Positions 1 to 7,553 of a stretch of DNA of 38,062 nt are shown here, in pieces (the first letter of the stretch is position 1; each line of letters begins with the position of its first letter). Under the pieces are notes generated by a model. It made no database searches. It was not told the origin of the DNA and saw only the letters and a program-made list of their open reading frames with translations. The position numbers and the translations under genes were made by a program. Source of the stretch: an uncultured Bacteroidales bacterium (lineage in GTDB: Bacteria > Bacteroidota > Bacteroidia > Bacteroidales > UBA932); assembly GCA_900318955.1 (NCBI GenBank), contig ONMJ01000020.1, forward strand, positions 1-38,062, read 5' to 3'.

Positions 1-34
1 CAGCATCATTGTAACGTCTTGGTTGTGTCTCCAT
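1..34 (-). CDS. Possible 5' end of a minus-strand gene (partial)
   Basis: On the minus strand an ATG at 34-32 opens a frame reading METQPRRYNDA that runs off the left edge of the window. Only 11 codons are visible, so no family can be assigned. The start is preceded by an A-rich stretch, which is common at Bacteroidota starts. It could equally be a chance frame. Confidence 0.3.
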   Translation of the reverse strand, partial: METQPRRYNDA

Positions 35-51
35 TTTTAGTCCTAAATTAA

Positions 52-81
52 GTTTACATTACCGACTCACAGACTGTAAAC
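52..81. repeat. Inverted repeat GTTTACA/TGTAAAC
   Basis: GTTTACA (52-58) and TGTAAAC (75-81) are perfect 7-bp inverted arms separated by 16 bases. They lie just upstream of the possible minus-strand gene start at 34. This could be an operator, a hairpin or the edge of the repeat mosaic that follows. There is no U-tract, so it is not a convincing terminator. Confidence 0.35.
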
Positions 82-108
82 CTATGTCAGGACAAGTCAA
101 ACCCAATT

Positions 109-720
109 TCATCCATGCACCCCCCCCCTTTTTTTCCATGGACGGAACCACCATCTCCGTTGCACGGAATGGCGCAGGTGCGAAAAAATGCAGAGGACCT
201 GCACCAGGGAAAATTACTAACAAACTGAGTATCAGAAATATATCATTTTATAGCGGCGCAGGTAGCTACGAAAAAACCGCACCTGCGCCATGCAGGCAGT
301 CCACCTGCGCCACCCTGACAGTCCACCTGCGCCGCCCTGGCACAATCTCATCCATACAAACCGGCCCTTTTCGTGGACGAACTGGCAAAAACGCAATCTC
401 ATCCATGAAAACCCCGCCTTTTTCGTGGACGAAATGGCAAAATCACGATCTTATCCATGAAAACCGGGCATTTTCATGGACGAAACCACCATCTCCGTTG
501 CACGGAATGGCGCAGGTGCGAAAAAATGCAGAGGACCTGCACCGGGGGAAATTACTAACAAGCTGAGTATCAGAAATATATCATTTTATAGCGGCGCAGG
601 TAGCCACGAAAAAACCGCACCTGCGCCATCCTGGCACACAGGGAAGGGCATTTGGTGTACGTGAAGTGGCAGAAGATGTTGCTTGTACACAGGGAAGGGC
701 GTTTGGTGTACGTAGAGGGG
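109..720. repeat. REP-like palindromic repeat mosaic, with a 154-bp direct repeat
   Basis: This stretch holds no convincing gene. Bases 138-291 and 476-629 are direct copies of equal length with about five mismatches. Each copy carries GGCGCAGGT twice and ends in ACCTGCGCC, giving hairpins at 255-289 and 593-627. Extra ACCTGCGCC words occur at 303-311 and 325-333. A second family is an imperfect palindrome of the form ATCCATGAAAA...TTTTCRTGGACGAA, seen near 109-146, 348-380, 398-433 and 449-485. A third, GTACAC...GTGTAC around AGGGAAGGGC, occurs near 635-662 and 685-712. Open frames across it (84-566, 476-664) are repeat-derived and are not called. The structure is typical of REP/BIME-type intergenic elements. 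Confidence 0.75.
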
Positions 721-749
721 TTTGGTGTGTGGGGTAGCGGAGAATTTAT

Positions 750-757
750 TATATTTG
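750..757 (+). promoter_or_regulatory. Probable -7 element (TATATTTG)
   Basis: TATATTTG matches the Bacteroidota TAnnTTTG consensus and lies 25 bases before the ATG at 782. No clean TTG is seen at the expected -33 distance, where repeat-derived sequence lies. Confidence 0.5.
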
Positions 758-781
758 TGGTAGAGAATAATTGTTGTGTCT

Positions 782-1744
782 ATGAATATAAGGTTTCTTT
801 CACTTGTTCTTGCAGGGGTGTTTTTCGTTGGTTGCAGTGCTGACAACATTGAGCAAAAACAGCCTCAGGACCAACCGACTCCCGCTCCGGAAACACCTAA
901 AACATGGGAAGATAAGTCGCTCCCGAATGCCACATTGATTTCAAACGGCAAAGTCCAGATAGGGGTCGATCTCACCCGCGGAGGAGGCATTTGTCATTTC
1001 TCCGAGGCCGGAACTAAAAGGAACCTTCTCAACCATTACGATACGGGACGGTTCGTACAGCAGTCCTATTATGGAGATTCGGACGGAAGTGACTGGAATG
1101 GTACACCATGGCGATATAATCCCGTCCAAGGAGGCGACTGGAAGAAGACCCCCGGTAGAATTATCTCGTCGGAAATAACTGATTCAAAGATAATTGTTGA
1201 GACAGAGCCCAGAAACTGGGGAGGTTGCACCGCCCTTCCGGAATGCAGGATGAAAGAAGAGATCGAGCTGGTGGACAACTACGCAAAAATTACATTCAAG
1301 TTCACCTATACCGGAGGTAAAAGCCATGCCGCCCGCCATCAGGAGATGCCGGCCATGTTCGTAGATTGGGCATTCAATCATCTTGTGTATTATGCCGGGT
1401 CCAAGCCTTGGACCGGCGATGCTGTCAAAAACCTTACGGTCGAGGCCCAGAGTCTCAGCGGAATAAAGAATTATTATCTTGGCACCGGCACCCCTCTGAA
1501 AGAGCCGTGGTACGCTTGGACTGACGACTCCGGTTGGGGAATAGGCATCTATACCCCTGGGACAACTATGTGCACATATTACAGGGTAGGAGCCGGTCCT
1601 GGCGGTCCCGGTGCCGTTTCGTGCTCATATGTCGCTCCCATTCGCGCCCTGGCTCTTCCGACCAACTTTACCTACACTGTCTATCTGACGACAGGTACCG
1701 TCGATCAAATTCGCGCGACAATCAACAAGATAAGGAGCAAATAA
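782..1744 (+). CDS. Exported lipoprotein of unknown function
   Basis: About 320 residues. The frame is open from a GTG at 776, but ATG at 782 is preferred because it starts a clean lipoprotein signal peptide (MNIRFLSLVLAGVFFVGC) with the lipobox cysteine at about residue 18. The mature part is rich in beta-strand patterns, Gly and Trp. It contains NHYDTGRFVQQSYYG, then a Trp/Tyr-rich segment (SDWNGTPWRYNP), a central RHQEMPAMFVD segment and YYLGTGTPLKEPWYAW. Such conserved aromatic and acidic patches suggest a carbohydrate-active or sugar-binding beta-sandwich, perhaps galactose-mutarotase-like, but I do not recognise a named family. It stands alone, converging on trmB with only two bases between the stop codons and no terminator hairpin between them. 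Confidence 0.8.
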   Translation: MNIRFLSLVLAGVFFVGCSADNIEQKQPQDQPTPAPETPKTWEDKSLPNATLISNGKVQIGVDLTRGGGICHFSEAGTKRNLLNHYDTGRFVQQSYYGDSDGSDWNGTPWRYNPVQGGDWKKTPGRIISSEITDSKIIVETEPRNWGGCTALPECRMKEEIELVDNYAKITFKFTYTGGKSHAARHQEMPAMFVDWAFNHLVYYAGSKPWTGDAVKNLTVEAQSLSGIKNYYLGTGTPLKEPWYAWTDDSGWGIGIYTPGTTMCTYYRVGAGPGGPGAVSCSYVAPIRALALPTNFTYTVYLTTGTVDQIRATINKIRSK

Positions 1745-1746
1745 CG

Positions 1747-2598
1747 CTATTTCTCCTTGGCGGGATTATGTGAAAAAGACCTTCGAGGCCCCTCTGCGGC
1801 CTTCCAGAAGGCGGCATCGAACTCCGGATAGGAGTAGGGTCCCTCGTGGTCTATCACGAAGGCCATATATGTTATAGGAATCCCCATTTTGAGAAACATG
1901 GACTCATAGAAAGTCTGCACCTGATACAAGGCTTCAATATCCCGTAGCGCCGAAGAGGGATGTGCCTCCAAAGCAGAACCAGCCTCCAAAGCAATATCTT
2001 CAGGAGCAGTCGCGTAGAGGTCCTTGGTCGAAGCAAGCAGTCGGAGCGAATTGGCGGCGACTACAGCCATGGTATATTCATGGAGGAACCTGCTGTCTGT
2101 CTTTAAATGGACAATCCCGCCGGGGACCATTATAGAGCGATACCTCTCGAGAAAAAGAGGGGAGGAGAGACGGCTATTCTCGCTTTTCATCTGCGGATCC
2201 GAGAAAGTCAGCCATATCTCGGAAACCTCGTCTGCGGCGAAAAGGGCGGGGAGGAACTCGATTCTCGTACGGAGAAAAGCCACGTTCGGGAGCGAGTTGA
2301 CAGTAGCATATTTCGCCCCTTTCCAAAGACGGGCGCCCTTGATATCGATGCCAATGTAGTTATTCTCGGGATGCCTCTCGGCAAGTGCTATCGTGTATTC
2401 CCCCTTCCCGCATCCGAGCTCGACAATGATAGGATGGCCATTTCCGAACATCTCCTCTCCCCATCGGCCTTTGATGGGATGGTCCTTAAGAAGCAGCTCA
2501 CCATTCTCACCATGGAACATTATCTCCTTCGCATCCGGCTGCAACAGGCAGCGGAAAGTCTCGTTCTCTGCAAATTTCCGTAGCTTATCGTGTCCCAT
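1747..2598 (-). CDS. trmB: tRNA (guanine-N7-)-methyltransferase
   Basis: This 283-residue protein matches TrmB, which uses S-adenosylmethionine to form m7G46 in the variable loop of tRNAs. The SAM-binding motif is ELGCGKGEY at residues 60-68, followed by YIGIDIKGARLWKGAK and EIWLTFSDPQMK near residues 127-138. The C-terminal part has HLKTDSRFLHEYT and ends with an unstructured basic tail. The family normally has FPDP where this protein has FSDP, a small departure. An AAGGGAGA sequence sits directly upstream of ATG 2598, a good ribosome site. The start overlaps the end of the upstream lipoprotein gene by 14 bases, so the two are co-transcribed and probably translationally coupled. Confidence 0.93.
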   Translation of the reverse strand: MGHDKLRKFAENETFRCLLQPDAKEIMFHGENGELLLKDHPIKGRWGEEMFGNGHPIIVELGCGKGEYTIALAERHPENNYIGIDIKGARLWKGAKYATVNSLPNVAFLRTRIEFLPALFAADEVSEIWLTFSDPQMKSENSRLSSPLFLERYRSIMVPGGIVHLKTDSRFLHEYTMAVVAANSLRLLASTKDLYATAPEDIALEAGSALEAHPSSALRDIEALYQVQTFYESMFLKMGIPITYMAFVIDHEGPYSYPEFDAAFWKAAEGPRRSFSHNPAKEK

Positions 2599-3025
2599 TC
2601 TCCCTTGTTTTTCCTGTTATGAGTCCGAGCCCTCTCATCCCTTTAACATGCTCGGGGACAACTACTTCCATCTCCCATTTTCCCCATTCAAGAGGTGCGA
2701 CCCCTTTTCGATAGGGAGCGGTAATCTGACTTGAATAGAAAGTCCCTGAGGAATCGATGAGAGGCATGAATACGGTTTCCCCGAAAAGACTGTCAGAGGG
2801 AGATTTCCATAGGACTGTCATCTTTATTTCTTCGGGAGCGTCAACCCCGAAGAAACCTCCGTCAATCCTGGTATAGAAAGTAAAATCGTAGACGGAGGTA
2901 CTGTCGGACATGTCCACATCGAACCGATAGGGACCTTCCCCTTTTTGGAAAGTCTCTTTGGACATCGGCTCCACACACGCTGCTGCAAGCAACAGGACAG
3001 CCGCCAGATAAAGGATTTTTTTCAT
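2585..3025 (-). CDS. Small lipoprotein, GldH-like
   Basis: 146 residues with a lipoprotein signal peptide (MKKILYLAAVLLLAAAC, lipobox LAAAC, cysteine 17). The mature protein looks like one beta-sandwich domain: YDFTFYTRIDGG, a middle segment DSLFGETVFMPLIDSSG, and a C-terminal WEMEVVVPEHVKGMRGLGL. The order 'small lipoprotein, beta-rich, ending in a G(M/I)xxxGL strand' resembles GldH, a gliding/type IX secretion-associated lipoprotein common as a single copy in Bacteroidota. The resemblance is only at the level of overall pattern, so this is tentative. It is the first gene of an operon with trmB. Confidence 0.75.
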   Translation of the reverse strand: MKKILYLAAVLLLAAACVEPMSKETFQKGEGPYRFDVDMSDSTSVYDFTFYTRIDGGFFGVDAPEEIKMTVLWKSPSDSLFGETVFMPLIDSSGTFYSSQITAPYRKGVAPLEWGKWEMEVVVPEHVKGMRGLGLITGKTRENGTR

Positions 3026-3032
3026 ATAAAGA

Positions 3033-3064
3033 CAAAGTTAGATGTTTCGGCTGAGGAAAACAAA
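3033..3064 (-). promoter_or_regulatory. Promoter of the lipoprotein-trmB operon
   Basis: Read on the minus strand, TAACTTTG (3040-3033) fits TAnnTTTG and TTTG (3064-3061) fits the -33 element, with 20 bases between. The -7 box ends only 7 bases before the ATG at 3025, so the mRNA leader must be extremely short or absent. Confidence 0.6.
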
Positions 3065-3087
3065 TTTACCATTTGCCTCTATTTTGC

Positions 3088-3095
3088 TATATTTG
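3088..3095 (+). promoter_or_regulatory. Probable -7 element of the amino-sugar operon (TATATTTG)
   Basis: TATATTTG matches TAnnTTTG. It lies 17 bases before ATG 3113 and 8 bases before the alternative GTG 3104, so the leader is short. It forms a divergent pair with the minus-strand promoter at 3033-3064. Confidence 0.55.
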
Positions 3096-3112
3096 CATAA
3101 AATGTGACCATC

Positions 3113-4375
3113 ATGATTGAGAAACACCGGCCTTCCACCCAGAATAGCGGGATGGTTCTCCTTGGAGCCCTCTTCTTCGTTTTCGGCCTGGTATCTTGGG
3201 TCAATTCGATTTTAGTCCCATATTTCAAGGTGGCCTGCGACCTCCAAAGCGAAGTGCAGGGCTACCTGGCCCAGTTTGCCTTCTATATTGCATATCTCGT
3301 GATGACAATCCCGGCTTCGGCTCTGCTGAGCCGGACCGGGTATAAGAAAGGAGCCCTGATAGGACTATGGATCCTTGCACTCGGTGCTTTTCTATTCATC
3401 CCTGCCGCCTTGACTCGGGTCTACAACATGTTTCTCGTGGCCCTTTTCACTATGGGAACAGCTCTTGCGATTCTTCAGACCGTCGCCAATCCTTTCGTTA
3501 CTATTATAGGGCCGATAGAGAGCGCTGCGAAGCGAATAAGTATTGTCGGCATCTGCAACAAACTGGCCGGAATACTTGCGCCATTGGTCTTCTCCGCCAT
3601 AGTCATTGCACCGCAGAAAGAGCGAATGGCCGCTATCCAATCCGGAGCTCTTTCCGGCGCCGCGCGCGATGAGGCTCTTTCCTCTCTTCTTCATGGTGTT
3701 ATCGCCCCATATGCGGTCCTTGGGGTGCTGCTGGTCATTTTTGGAGTTATTTTCTATCGATCCTCAATCCAGGACATCAATCCTTCCAAAAATGAAAAGA
3801 CCGACTGGGAGGGCCGCTCTTCCATACTGTCTTACCCTTATCTGGTGCTTGGAGTGGTGGCCCTGTTCTGCCACCTCGGGACACAGGCCCTGAGCGTCAA
3901 TACTATCATCGGCTTTGCAGGCGAGGCGGGCTTCAGTTCTACTGCCGTTTTCCCCTCGCTGACCCTTACATGTACATTAATGGGATATTTCATAGGAGTC
4001 TTCCTGATTCCGCGATACATCAGCCAGCAGGACATGCTCAAAGTGGTGACATCCATCATACTTGTCCTCTCTGTATTGGTCCTTATCCTGCCTCCGAGGG
4101 TAGCCATATGGTGCCTCGTACTCATGGGCATTCCCAACTCGGTGGTCTATGCCAGCATTTGGCCTCTGGCCATTCATGACCTCGGGAAATGGACCAATCT
4201 CGGTTCGGCCATTCTTGTGATGGCTCTCTGCGGCAGTGCGATCTTCCCCCTTGTCTATGCCTCTATCGCAGATGGGGGTGCGTCCCTTCATACTGCCTAC
4301 TGGATTCTGATTCCCGCCGCACTATATATGGTATTCTACGCTTTTATGGGATATAAAATCAATCATTGGAAATAA
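3113..4375 (+). CDS. MFS sugar permease, FucP/NagP type (probable GlcNAc importer)
   Basis: A 420-residue integral membrane protein with about twelve hydrophobic helices. The N-terminal segment MVLLGALFFVFGLVSWVNSI and the later LQTVANPFVTIIGP are characteristic of the FucP branch of the major facilitator superfamily (sugar:H+ symporters for fucose, glucose/galactose and GlcNAc). The frame opens at GTG 3104, but ATG 3113 is the more likely start. The stop TAA overlaps the ATG of nagA (TAATG), so the genes are coupled. That context, with nagA and nagB following, points to N-acetylglucosamine or a related amino sugar as substrate. This import route delivers unphosphorylated sugar, so a kinase encoded elsewhere would be needed. 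Confidence 0.88.
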   Translation: MIEKHRPSTQNSGMVLLGALFFVFGLVSWVNSILVPYFKVACDLQSEVQGYLAQFAFYIAYLVMTIPASALLSRTGYKKGALIGLWILALGAFLFIPAALTRVYNMFLVALFTMGTALAILQTVANPFVTIIGPIESAAKRISIVGICNKLAGILAPLVFSAIVIAPQKERMAAIQSGALSGAARDEALSSLLHGVIAPYAVLGVLLVIFGVIFYRSSIQDINPSKNEKTDWEGRSSILSYPYLVLGVVALFCHLGTQALSVNTIIGFAGEAGFSSTAVFPSLTLTCTLMGYFIGVFLIPRYISQQDMLKVVTSIILVLSVLVLILPPRVAIWCLVLMGIPNSVVYASIWPLAIHDLGKWTNLGSAILVMALCGSAIFPLVYASIADGGASLHTAYWILIPAALYMVFYAFMGYKINHWK

Positions 4376-5580
4376 TGAATACACTGATTCAAAACGGTTT
4401 GCTGGTTCTTCCTGAGGGCATTCGACCCGGTTGGATTCTACTCCGGGAGGGGCAAATCCTAGATATGGGCACAGATTCTCCGGTCCCGCCAGAGGACGGG
4501 CTCGGCCTTGATCCGGAAGAGACGGAAATAGTTGATGCCAAGGGACTTTACGTTGCTCCAGGATTCATTGATCTCCATACCCACGGGGCCGGCGGGGCGG
4601 ACTTCATGGATGGGACGGTTGAAGCCTATCTGACGGCTGCCCGTATGCACGCCCGGCACGGAACAACACTTCTTTTCCCTACGACTCTTACTAGTACTAA
4701 CGAACTCCTCTTTGCGAGCTTTGACACTTATGCCGAGGCGCTTCCGCTCAGCGGACGCGACGGGGCGGCTTTTGGCGGAATGCATCTTGAAGGCCCTTAT
4801 TTCTCTCCCTCAATGGCCGGAGCACAGGACCCCCGCTATCTTCGCGACCCGAAGCCGGAGGAATACCTTGACATTATCTCACGCACGCCCCATATCGCCA
4901 GATGGAGCTTTGCCCCTGAGAGACCGGGTGCTCCGGCATTTGCTGCCGAGCTCCGCGCTCACGGCATCGTTCCGTCTATTGCCCATACAAATGCGACATT
5001 CGCTGATTGCGACGCGGCTTTTAAGGCGGGCTGCAGCCTGATGACCCATTTCTACTCTTGCATGAGCACTATAACACGCCGGAACGCCTTCCGGATTGCA
5101 GGGACGGTCGAGTACGGGTACTATCAGGATGGAATGGACATTGAGATCATTGGTGACGGTATTCATGTCTGTGCCGACCTTCTCAAGCTGGTGGTCAAGA
5201 TTAAAGGTCCTGAACATATTGTCTTGGTCACAGATTCCATGAGGGCGGCTGGTATGCCTGAGGGACCGAGCATTCTCGGAGGCCTCTCGGACGGACAGAA
5301 GGTGATTGTCGAGGACGGCGTTGCGAAACTGCCCGACCGCTCGGCCTTTGCCGGGAGTGTTGCGACTGCGGACAGGCTTGTGAGGACCATGGTTCGCGAG
5401 GGAGGAGTTTCCCTTGAAACGGCGGTGGGAATGGCCACGGCGAATCCGGCGCGTATCATGGGCTTGGAAGGAAGAAAAGGTGCGCTTCGGAAGGGCTTTG
5501 ACGCCGATGTGGTAATATTTGACAAGGATATCCGGATCAGCCGGACAATAGTGAAAGGAAAAACTGTTTATTCATGCTAA
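4375..5580 (+). CDS. nagA: N-acetylglucosamine-6-phosphate deacetylase
   Basis: About 400 residues of the amidohydrolase superfamily. It removes acetate from GlcNAc-6-P to give glucosamine-6-P. Visible family marks are the metal-binding APGFIDLHTHGAGG near residue 60, GMHLEGPYFSP with the metal-ligand glutamate, the histidines in SIAHTNATF and MTHFYSCM, IGDGIHV, and the catalytic aspartate in VLVTDSMRAAGMPEG. The C-terminal ALRKGFDADVVIFD strand is also typical. The frame can be extended to TTG 4366, but ATG 4375, overlapping the permease stop, is the better start. Its last bases overlap the start of nagB. Confidence 0.95.
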   Translation: MNTLIQNGLLVLPEGIRPGWILLREGQILDMGTDSPVPPEDGLGLDPEETEIVDAKGLYVAPGFIDLHTHGAGGADFMDGTVEAYLTAARMHARHGTTLLFPTTLTSTNELLFASFDTYAEALPLSGRDGAAFGGMHLEGPYFSPSMAGAQDPRYLRDPKPEEYLDIISRTPHIARWSFAPERPGAPAFAAELRAHGIVPSIAHTNATFADCDAAFKAGCSLMTHFYSCMSTITRRNAFRIAGTVEYGYYQDGMDIEIIGDGIHVCADLLKLVVKIKGPEHIVLVTDSMRAAGMPEGPSILGGLSDGQKVIVEDGVAKLPDRSAFAGSVATADRLVRTMVREGGVSLETAVGMATANPARIMGLEGRKGALRKGFDADVVIFDKDIRISRTIVKGKTVYSC

Positions 5581-6338
5581 TAAAAGAATTCAAGGCGGAT
5601 GCCTTGCAGGTCAAGGTGTACGATACCAGGCAGAGCCTCGGTGAAGCTGCTGCAGCTGAAGCGGCAGAGTATCTAATGGAATTGTTGGATGAAAAAGAAG
5701 AGGTCTGCGCCGTGTTTGCAGCGGCCCCTTCGCAAAATGAATTTCTCGCTTCGCTGGCGGCCTCACCAGGTATCGACTGGGGCCGTGTCCATGCCCTTCA
5801 TATGGACGAATATGTAGGTCTTTCGGAGGCTGCTCCCCAGAGTTTTGGGAATTTCCTTCGCCGCGCCATTTTCGACCTTGTGCCCTTCGGGAAGGTGGAT
5901 TATATAGGACCTGTCGATGATCCTGAAGCGGCAATGGCCCGCTATGACAGGATACTCTCCGAGAACCCGGTAGATGTGGTCTTCATGGGTATTGGCGAGA
6001 ATGGTCATATTGCCTTCAACGACCCTCATGTGGCAGATTTCCATGATCCTCTCAGGATTAAACGCGTGGATCTCGATCAAGTCTGCCGGATGCAGCAGGT
6101 TCATGACGGCTGTTTCCCTACTTTGGAAGAGGTGCCTGAATATGCTCTGACCCTTACTGTTCCGGCACTTGCTGAGGCGGGACGACTTTTCTGCATGGTC
6201 CCTGCTTCGACCAAAGCTGACGCCGTAAAGGCGACTGTACTCGGTCCGGTCTCTGAAAGAGTTCCTGCAACGGTGATGCGTCTTCATCCGGCAGCGACTC
6301 TTTACGTTGATGCCGACAGCGGCAAATATATACTATAA
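5574..6338 (+). CDS. nagB: Glucosamine-6-phosphate deaminase
   Basis: 254 residues. It converts glucosamine-6-P to fructose-6-P and ammonia, the last step from GlcNAc to glycolysis. Diagnostic segments are FAAAPSQNEFL (phosphate loop), HALHMDEYVGL with the catalytic Asp, and VFMGIGENGHIAFNDP. VPASTKADAV and a C-terminal ATLYVDADSG follow. The length matches the family. The start codon lies within the last codons of nagA (ATGCTAA overlap), so nagA and nagB are translationally coupled. Confidence 0.95.
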   Translation: MLIKEFKADALQVKVYDTRQSLGEAAAAEAAEYLMELLDEKEEVCAVFAAAPSQNEFLASLAASPGIDWGRVHALHMDEYVGLSEAAPQSFGNFLRRAIFDLVPFGKVDYIGPVDDPEAAMARYDRILSENPVDVVFMGIGENGHIAFNDPHVADFHDPLRIKRVDLDQVCRMQQVHDGCFPTLEEVPEYALTLTVPALAEAGRLFCMVPASTKADAVKATVLGPVSERVPATVMRLHPAATLYVDADSGKYIL

Positions 6339-6342
6339 GAAA

Positions 6343-7293
6343 ATGAACTTAAAGAAACTTGGAATTCTTATCCTTTCTATGGTCGCCCTCTTCTCATGTG
6401 CGGGAGAGGACCCGCAGCCTCAGAAAGAGACACCTTCTTCTTCCTCGTCTATTCGTTTTATGACTTTCAATATTCGCGTAGGCGGCAAGGCGGACGGCTC
6501 CACTGACGAACCCGGCCATGAGTGGGAGACAGTTCGAAAACCGGCTGTTCTAGCGATGTTCGCAGAGATCAATCCTGATATCGCCGTCCTACAGGAGTGC
6601 CGCCAGGAGCAGCTTGCCGATCTGGAGGCAGCCCTTCCAGGCTATGTCTACTATCGCTACGCCAATGACGGCGTCCTCAAGTCGGGAGCTTCTGAATCAT
6701 GTGTATTCAATATCTTCAAGAATAGCGGGGCGCGAAACGTCACCATGGTACGGAAAGGCAAGTATTCGATGGAGGACTGGGGCCGCTTTTGGCTAAGTGA
6801 TACCCCGGATGTCGTATCCACCTTTCCAGAGACCCAATCCAAGAAAGTGACACTCTGGCTCCGACTGAAGGAGAAAACTTCGGACCGTGAGTTCTACGTT
6901 TTCAACACCCACTTTGTCACTCCCGGCAAGGGTGACTGCCTTGCTAAGTGCGCCTCCTGCACTGTGTCTCTAATTCGTGAGATTACAGGGAACTCCTCCG
7001 CCGATGCCACAGGCAAGACCGTTTTTCTCGCCGGCGATTTCAACGCCATCGACACGGATAGCCGAATCTCAGCAGTGACTTCTTATATGCATAACGCCAG
7101 AATGGATTCTCCGGTCAGTGATCCGTCTATGACTTATAACCATTTCAGCTCTTCATCTTCGGATTGGAAAAGGCTCGATCATATTTTCTATCATGGAGCC
7201 GTTCCGTTGAAGCATAAAGTCGTCAACGAGGCTAAGTACGGTACGGAGTTCATCTCTGACCATTGGCCGGTCTATGTGGATTTCAATCTATGA
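6343..7293 (+). CDS. Secreted endonuclease/exonuclease/phosphatase-family lipoprotein
   Basis: About 316 residues. The frame is open from ATG 6307 inside nagB, but ATG 6343, four bases after the nagB stop, begins a normal lipoprotein signal (MNLKKLGILILSMVALFSC). The mature part is an EEP-fold metal-dependent phosphodiesterase. It shows FMTFNIRVGG (metal Asn), AVLQECR (metal Glu), FNTHFVTPG (His), FLAGDFNAIDTD (Asp/Asn), RLDHIFY and ISDHWPVY (catalytic His). All core residues are present. The family includes DNases, sphingomyelinase-like and sugar-phosphate phosphodiesterases, so the substrate cannot be read. Operon position after nagB suggests a role in releasing a phosphorylated or nucleic-acid nutrient outside the inner membrane. 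Confidence 0.88.
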   Translation: MNLKKLGILILSMVALFSCAGEDPQPQKETPSSSSSIRFMTFNIRVGGKADGSTDEPGHEWETVRKPAVLAMFAEINPDIAVLQECRQEQLADLEAALPGYVYYRYANDGVLKSGASESCVFNIFKNSGARNVTMVRKGKYSMEDWGRFWLSDTPDVVSTFPETQSKKVTLWLRLKEKTSDREFYVFNTHFVTPGKGDCLAKCASCTVSLIREITGNSSADATGKTVFLAGDFNAIDTDSRISAVTSYMHNARMDSPVSDPSMTYNHFSSSSSDWKRLDHIFYHGAVPLKHKVVNEAKYGTEFISDHWPVYVDFNL

Positions 7294-7441
7294 TAAAACG
7301 CCAGTCATTGACGGTCTACTCGGCTATCATATCCACACGGGGAAGCATGCCATTACAAGGTACGACTGGCTTCAGTACATCCGTTTTGCGGACACTTACT
7401 TGAAAAATGGCAATTCGGGGCAAGGAAATAGCGATTTCTAG
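7292..7441 (+). pseudogene. 3' remnant of a CE15-like esterase gene
   Basis: Frame 2 from 7292 to the TAG at 7439-7441 encodes DKTPVIDGLLGYHIHTGKHA and then ITRYDWLQYIRFADTYLK plus a short tail. It has no start codon of its own. It aligns residue for residue with the last 34 residues of the intact CE15-like esterase at 32220-33473 (PVSAGRSAYHLRHGRHDIVL, then YDWIQYLNFADQFLK). The rest of that gene, about 380 codons, is missing. The junction falls at or just before the stop codon of the EEP gene, so a deletion has probably fused the two ends. It is a relic, not a working gene. Confidence 0.75.
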
Positions 7442-7462
7442 TAAAAAGTTTTCGGCAAGGCC

Positions 7463-7492
7463 TTGAAAATCAAAAAAATAATCGTATCTTTG
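7463..7492 (+). promoter_or_regulatory. Promoter of the ribosomal protein operon
   Basis: TTG (7463-7465), 19 bases, then TATCTTTG (7485-7492) is an excellent Bacteroidota promoter. The leader of about 55 bases holds a short hairpin, GTCCGC (7495-7500) with GCGGAC (7510-7515), near the transcription start, then an A/T-rich stretch to ATG 7554. This shows that transcription of this ribosomal cluster begins immediately before L3. Confidence 0.78.
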
Positions 7493-7553
7493 CGGTCCGC
7501 AAAAACTATGCGGACATAGATAAATTATTAATTAACAATTAGTTACCAAACCA

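Noticed and set aside
119-135. C9/T7 homopolymer run as a phase-variable tract
   Set aside because: It is inside the repeat mosaic and is not in or before a credible gene, so no switching role can be supported; it may also be a sequencing slip.
84-664. Two plus-strand open frames (84-566 and 476-664)
   Set aside because: They run through the direct repeats and palindromes, share the same peptide because of the duplication, and show no coding character.
109-720. CRISPR array
   Set aside because: Repeat units differ in length and type, spacers are not regular, and no cas genes are near.
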